A stretch of DNA of 8,674 nt from Alphaproteobacteria bacterium (lineage in GTDB: Bacteria; Pseudomonadota; Alphaproteobacteria; RF32; CAG-239). The stretch spans positions 1 to 8,674 of the forward strand of contig JAFUXW010000177.1 of assembly GCA_017477035.1 (NCBI GenBank), given 5' to 3'. This document shows, piece after piece, positions 6,153 through 8,674 of this stretch. Each line of letters opens with the position of its first letter. Position 1 is the stretch's first letter. The position numbers and the translations under genes are program-made. The notes beneath the pieces are model-generated. The model did no database searches. It had not been told where the DNA came from and was given only the letters and a program-made list of their open reading frames with translations.

Positions 6153-7704
6153 TTTTTATTCTGGAAAGCAATACTGCAAACAATAATATCAAGCAACTCA
6201 TCGTGAGCGGAATATAGTTCCCGCAAAAACCAAATAAAGTTTTCCGCGCCTCATCCGGTTTTATCATAGCATCAAGGAAACCACGTTCATTCAGCGGGAT
6301 TTGCGCCGTGATTTCCCCGTATGGATTTATAACTGCACTAATTCCACTGTTAGCACTTCTTACTATGGAAATACCTTCTTCTACAGCTCGCATTTGAGCT
6401 GCTACCAAATGCTGATAAGGACCTGCGCTTACACCATACCAACCATCATTTGTCAGGACAACTGCCCACTTAGGTTTATTGTCTTTACGAATAATTTCGT
6501 CAGAAAAAATAATCTCATAACAAATTAAAGGAGCAAACTCCGGATACCTGTCAATCTTTATCGTTTCATATTGTATACCGCGACCAAATTCTGAAATGGT
6601 ATTGGCTACCGGTTTTATCCATTCCGGTAAATATTGGCGCAAAGGAATATACTCGCCAAAAGGGACAAGGTGGCTTTTATCATATACAGCAACTACTGAA
6701 CCGCTACGATTTATTACTCCTAATGAATTGAATGGCTTATATTTATTGCCATCAGGTTCATAGCGAACAAAGCCGCTTATTAGATAACCATATCGCGGGG
6801 CCGATGAGCGAATTCTACGAACTTTATCTAAGTCATAAGTTAAATCATACGGAACAGCTGTTTCTCCCCATAAGGTAAAATCAATATGGGTACTATCTAA
6901 GCCGTGACTTAAATCAATATACTCTTTCAAATTTTGCTCCAAGGCTTCTTTATCCCACTTTAAAGATTGCGGAATACTAGGCTGCACCAATCGTACCATA
7001 ATTGCCTTACCATGACTGATTTTAGGGCGGTGTGCTATAACAAATGCACCATGTTCCCATAATACAACCAAGGCTAATGGAGCTAAAAAAGAAAGTGCCA
7101 GTGTCTTATAATTAGCTTTATTCAACAACAGCGCCGGCCACGCAAAAATAATAACAGCAATCAGAGAAAGACCATATGTCCCCCACCAAACCATTGTTTG
7201 TAACAAGTTAGGACTTAAAGCCAAAACCGAACTGACAGGATTCCACGGAAAACCGGTTAAAAAGAACCCACGAAACCACTCACTTAAACACCAACCTGAT
7301 GCAAGTAATAGAATTTTTAAAAATATAGATTTAGAAAATTTGGTCAGCATGAATGGAAATATGGTAAATATACCAAAAAAAGCTCCATTTAACACTAAAG
7401 TTATAGGATAAAGCCAACCTGTACGCTCAATATCTACCAACAAGGCATTACCAATCCAATAAAATCCCACAGCAAAATAACCAAAACCAAACCAATACCC
7501 TATTGCTGCCAAGCTACACAACTTATCTTTTTGTGCACAAATATAAACCCCTACCGAAAGGGCTATAAAAGCAGCCCAAAGTTGATAAAAAGGAGGTAAT
7601 GCCGTTGCCAGCAACATCCCGCAAAGAAAAGCTGAAAATTTATGATATTTTGCTGTAAATGCAAGAACATTTCGTATACTGATTTTTAATATCTGTTTTT
7701 GCAT
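6133..7704 (-). CDS. lnt: Apolipoprotein N-acyltransferase Lnt
   Basis: A 523-residue inner-membrane enzyme that adds the third acyl chain, taken from phospholipid, to the N-terminal Cys of lipoproteins, completing their maturation. The first ~220 residues contain several hydrophobic membrane segments and the family motif GFPWNPVS (151-158). Residues ~235-480 form the periplasmic nitrilase-like domain with the catalytic triad: Glu281 in FTLWGETAVPY, Lys343 in VYDKSHLVPFGEYIPL, and Cys395 in APLICYEIIF. LTNDGWYG (417-424) and QHLVAAQMRAVE (431-442) are also conserved. A last membrane segment lies near 497-514. The length is typical (E. coli Lnt is 512). The ATG directly abuts the ybeY stop codon, and GAGGA (7709-7713) precedes it by four bases. 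corC, often between ybeY and lnt, is missing. The TGA end overlaps ybgC; no clear terminator is seen there. Confidence 0.97.
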   Translation of the reverse strand: MQKQILKISIRNVLAFTAKYHKFSAFLCGMLLATALPPFYQLWAAFIALSVGVYICAQKDKLCSLAAIGYWFGFGYFAVGFYWIGNALLVDIERTGWLYPITLVLNGAFFGIFTIFPFMLTKFSKSIFLKILLLASGWCLSEWFRGFFLTGFPWNPVSSVLALSPNLLQTMVWWGTYGLSLIAVIIFAWPALLLNKANYKTLALSFLAPLALVVLWEHGAFVIAHRPKISHGKAIMVRLVQPSIPQSLKWDKEALEQNLKEYIDLSHGLDSTHIDFTLWGETAVPYDLTYDLDKVRRIRSSAPRYGYLISGFVRYEPDGNKYKPFNSLGVINRSGSVVAVYDKSHLVPFGEYIPLRQYLPEWIKPVANTISEFGRGIQYETIKIDRYPEFAPLICYEIIFSDEIIRKDNKPKWAVVLTNDGWYGVSAGPYQHLVAAQMRAVEEGISIVRSANSGISAVINPYGEITAQIPLNERGFLDAMIKPDEARKTLFGFCGNYIPLTMSCLILLFAVLLSRIKIKRRNF

Positions 7705-8232
7705 TTAATCCTCATCTTGATACGGATTGGCAATTCCCATATTTTGTAAAATTGCTTTTTCTAAACTTTCCATATATTCAGCGTCTTCGTTTTCAATATG
7801 ATCGAATCCCAAAATATGCAGAAAGCCATGCGTTAACAAATGGCAAAAATGTGCATATAAAGTTATGTTTTCAATATCTGCCTCTTTTTGCATAGTTTCA
7901 TAAGATATTATTATATTTCCTAAATCGATTTCATCAAATACTTCATCATACATATTAAATTCAACAAAATCCATATTGGCAAAAGTTAATACATTTGTAG
8001 GTTTATCTATATTTCTAAAATCCCGATTCAACTGATGAACGTGGTCGTCATTACTCAAACAAATATTAATTACAAGAGGTTTTTTACAATATTTCAATAA
8101 TTCAATATCCGCATTTTTCTGCACATACTCAAAAGTTATTGTTTTAACTTTTTGAGCAACCTCTAGTATATCCGGTATTGCAGATTGCCACTGAATTTCC
8201 TCAATATCTATATTCAAATCTACTCGTAACAT
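7705..8232 (-). CDS. ybeY: Endoribonuclease YbeY (rRNA maturation factor)
   Basis: A 175-residue zinc-dependent single-strand RNase acting in 16S rRNA 3'-end maturation and ribosome quality control in the cytoplasm. The zinc-binding signature HGFLHILGFDH gives ligands His135, His139 and His145. The substrate-facing block LNRDFRNIDKPTNVLTF (68-84) holds the conserved Arg73; LGNIIISYETMQKEA (104-118) and the following acidic EDAEYMESLE are also family-typical. Length is within the usual 150-180 range. It lies 2 nt after the phoH stop and 0 nt before lnt, so the three genes form one minus-strand operon. Only an A-rich weak ribosome site precedes the ATG (GAAAAG), so coupling to phoH translation is likely. 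TAA stop. Confidence 0.96.
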   Translation of the reverse strand: MLRVDLNIDIEEIQWQSAIPDILEVAQKVKTITFEYVQKNADIELLKYCKKPLVINICLSNDDHVHQLNRDFRNIDKPTNVLTFANMDFVEFNMYDEVFDEIDLGNIIISYETMQKEADIENITLYAHFCHLLTHGFLHILGFDHIENEDAEYMESLEKAILQNMGIANPYQDED

Positions 8233-8234
8233 TT

Positions 8235-8674
8235 TTACTTTTCATATTCGTTCGGAAATTTTTTACTTTTTTCTTCATAAGCCTGAACTATTTTGGCAAC
8301 CAAACCATGGCGAACAACGTCGGCAGAAGTAAACGTTACTGAAGAAATATTATCGACATTGCGCAAGGTATCAAGAGCATCGCGCAAACCGGAGATAACT
8401 CCGCGTGGCAAGTCTACCTGACTTAAATCTCCATTCACAACCATTCGCGAATTTTCACCCAAACGCGTTAAAAACATTTTCATTTGCATCGGGGTGGTAT
8501 TTTGAGCCTCGTCCAAAATCACGAAAGAATTAGAAAGCGTGCGTCCGCGCATAAATGCTAACGGGGCAATTTCAATTTCACCCAAGGCAAGTTTTTTATC
8601 AACTTGCTCTGCCGGCAACATCTCATATAAAGCATCATATAACGGGCGCAAATATGGATCAACTTTTTCTTTCA
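8235..8674 (-). CDS. phoH: PhoH-like ATPase (YbeZ), C-terminal part (5' end outside window)
   Basis: The frame is open to the right edge, so only the last ~145 residues are seen. It begins KEKVDPYLRPLYDALYEML, continues with PLAFMRGRTL and the Walker B strand SFVILDEAQNTTPMQMKMFL, then SRMVVNGDLSQVDLP and the C-terminal helix region. This matches PhoH/YbeZ, an ATP-binding protein thought to be an RNA helicase-like partner of YbeY; the Walker A loop must lie outside the window. A TTG at 8649-8651 codes an internal leucine (PYLRPLYD), not a start. The neighbour order phoH-ybeY is conserved across proteobacteria and supports the call. The end is rich in Lys and Glu (EEKSKKFPNEYEK). TAA stop, 2 nt before ybeY. 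Confidence 0.95.
   Translation of the reverse strand, partial: KEKVDPYLRPLYDALYEMLPAEQVDKKLALGEIEIAPLAFMRGRTLSNSFVILDEAQNTTPMQMKMFLTRLGENSRMVVNGDLSQVDLPRGVISGLRDALDTLRNVDNISSVTFTSADVVRHGLVAKIVQAYEEKSKKFPNEYEK

Noticed and set aside
8649..8651. TTG as start codon of phoH
   Set aside because: The frame stays open to the window edge and the upstream residues KEKVDPY match the PhoH family, so this TTG is an internal leucine.
1..8674. Mobile elements, CRISPR arrays, tRNA genes, toxin-antitoxin or defence genes
   Set aside because: No transposase, long terminal inverted repeat, regularly spaced repeat, tRNA cloverleaf or such protein motif was seen on either strand; gaps between genes are all under 150 nt.

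Overview
The window looks like a chromosomal core region of an AT-rich Gram-negative bacterium, most likely an uncultured alphaproteobacterium. The evidence is the S2 C-terminus with its VDYPVPGNDDAIRAI-type end and Ala/Lys/Glu tail, a 308-residue EF-Ts, the ruvA-ruvB-ybgC order, and a phoH-ybeY-lnt cluster implying a lipoprotein-bearing outer membrane. The lineage call is inference; no rRNA or tRNA gene is present.

Layout, left to right. Bases 1-1326 hold the end of rpsB (S2), an intergenic hairpin, tsf (EF-Ts) and a strong intrinsic terminator. Bases 1343-1888 encode a small DUF805 membrane protein that starts only 16 nt after the terminator T-run. Bases 1889-2030 are an AT-rich leader with two inverted repeats and promoter-like hexamers. 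Bases 2031-3056 carry a Gfo/Idh/MocA oxidoreductase gene that is intact in frame except for one TGA at codon 33. A terminator follows, then a TTGACA promoter candidate, then a plus-strand run of truA, ruvA, ruvB and ybgC; ruvA-ruvB-ybgC are tightly packed (2-nt gap, 8-nt overlap). From 6133 to the right edge the minus strand carries phoH (partial), ybeY and lnt, reading leftwards with almost no spacing. ybgC and lnt converge and overlap tail-to-tail by 20 nt.

Functionally these are housekeeping genes: translation (S2, EF-Ts), tRNA pseudouridylation (TruA), Holliday-junction branch migration (RuvAB), a hotdog thioesterase usually linked to Tol-Pal (YbgC), RNA processing and ribosome quality (YbeY, PhoH) and lipoprotein maturation (Lnt). 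Several usual neighbours are missing: pyrH/frr after tsf, ruvC before ruvA, tolQ after ybgC, and corC between ybeY and lnt.

I see no mobile element, CRISPR array, phage gene or defence cassette, and no convincing new biological system. The observation most worth checking is the single in-frame TGA in the otherwise well-preserved oxidoreductase gene. The standard code holds elsewhere here: ruvB, ybgC and lnt end in TGA, and tryptophan is written TGG. Nonsense mutation or sequence error is therefore likelier than a changed code.
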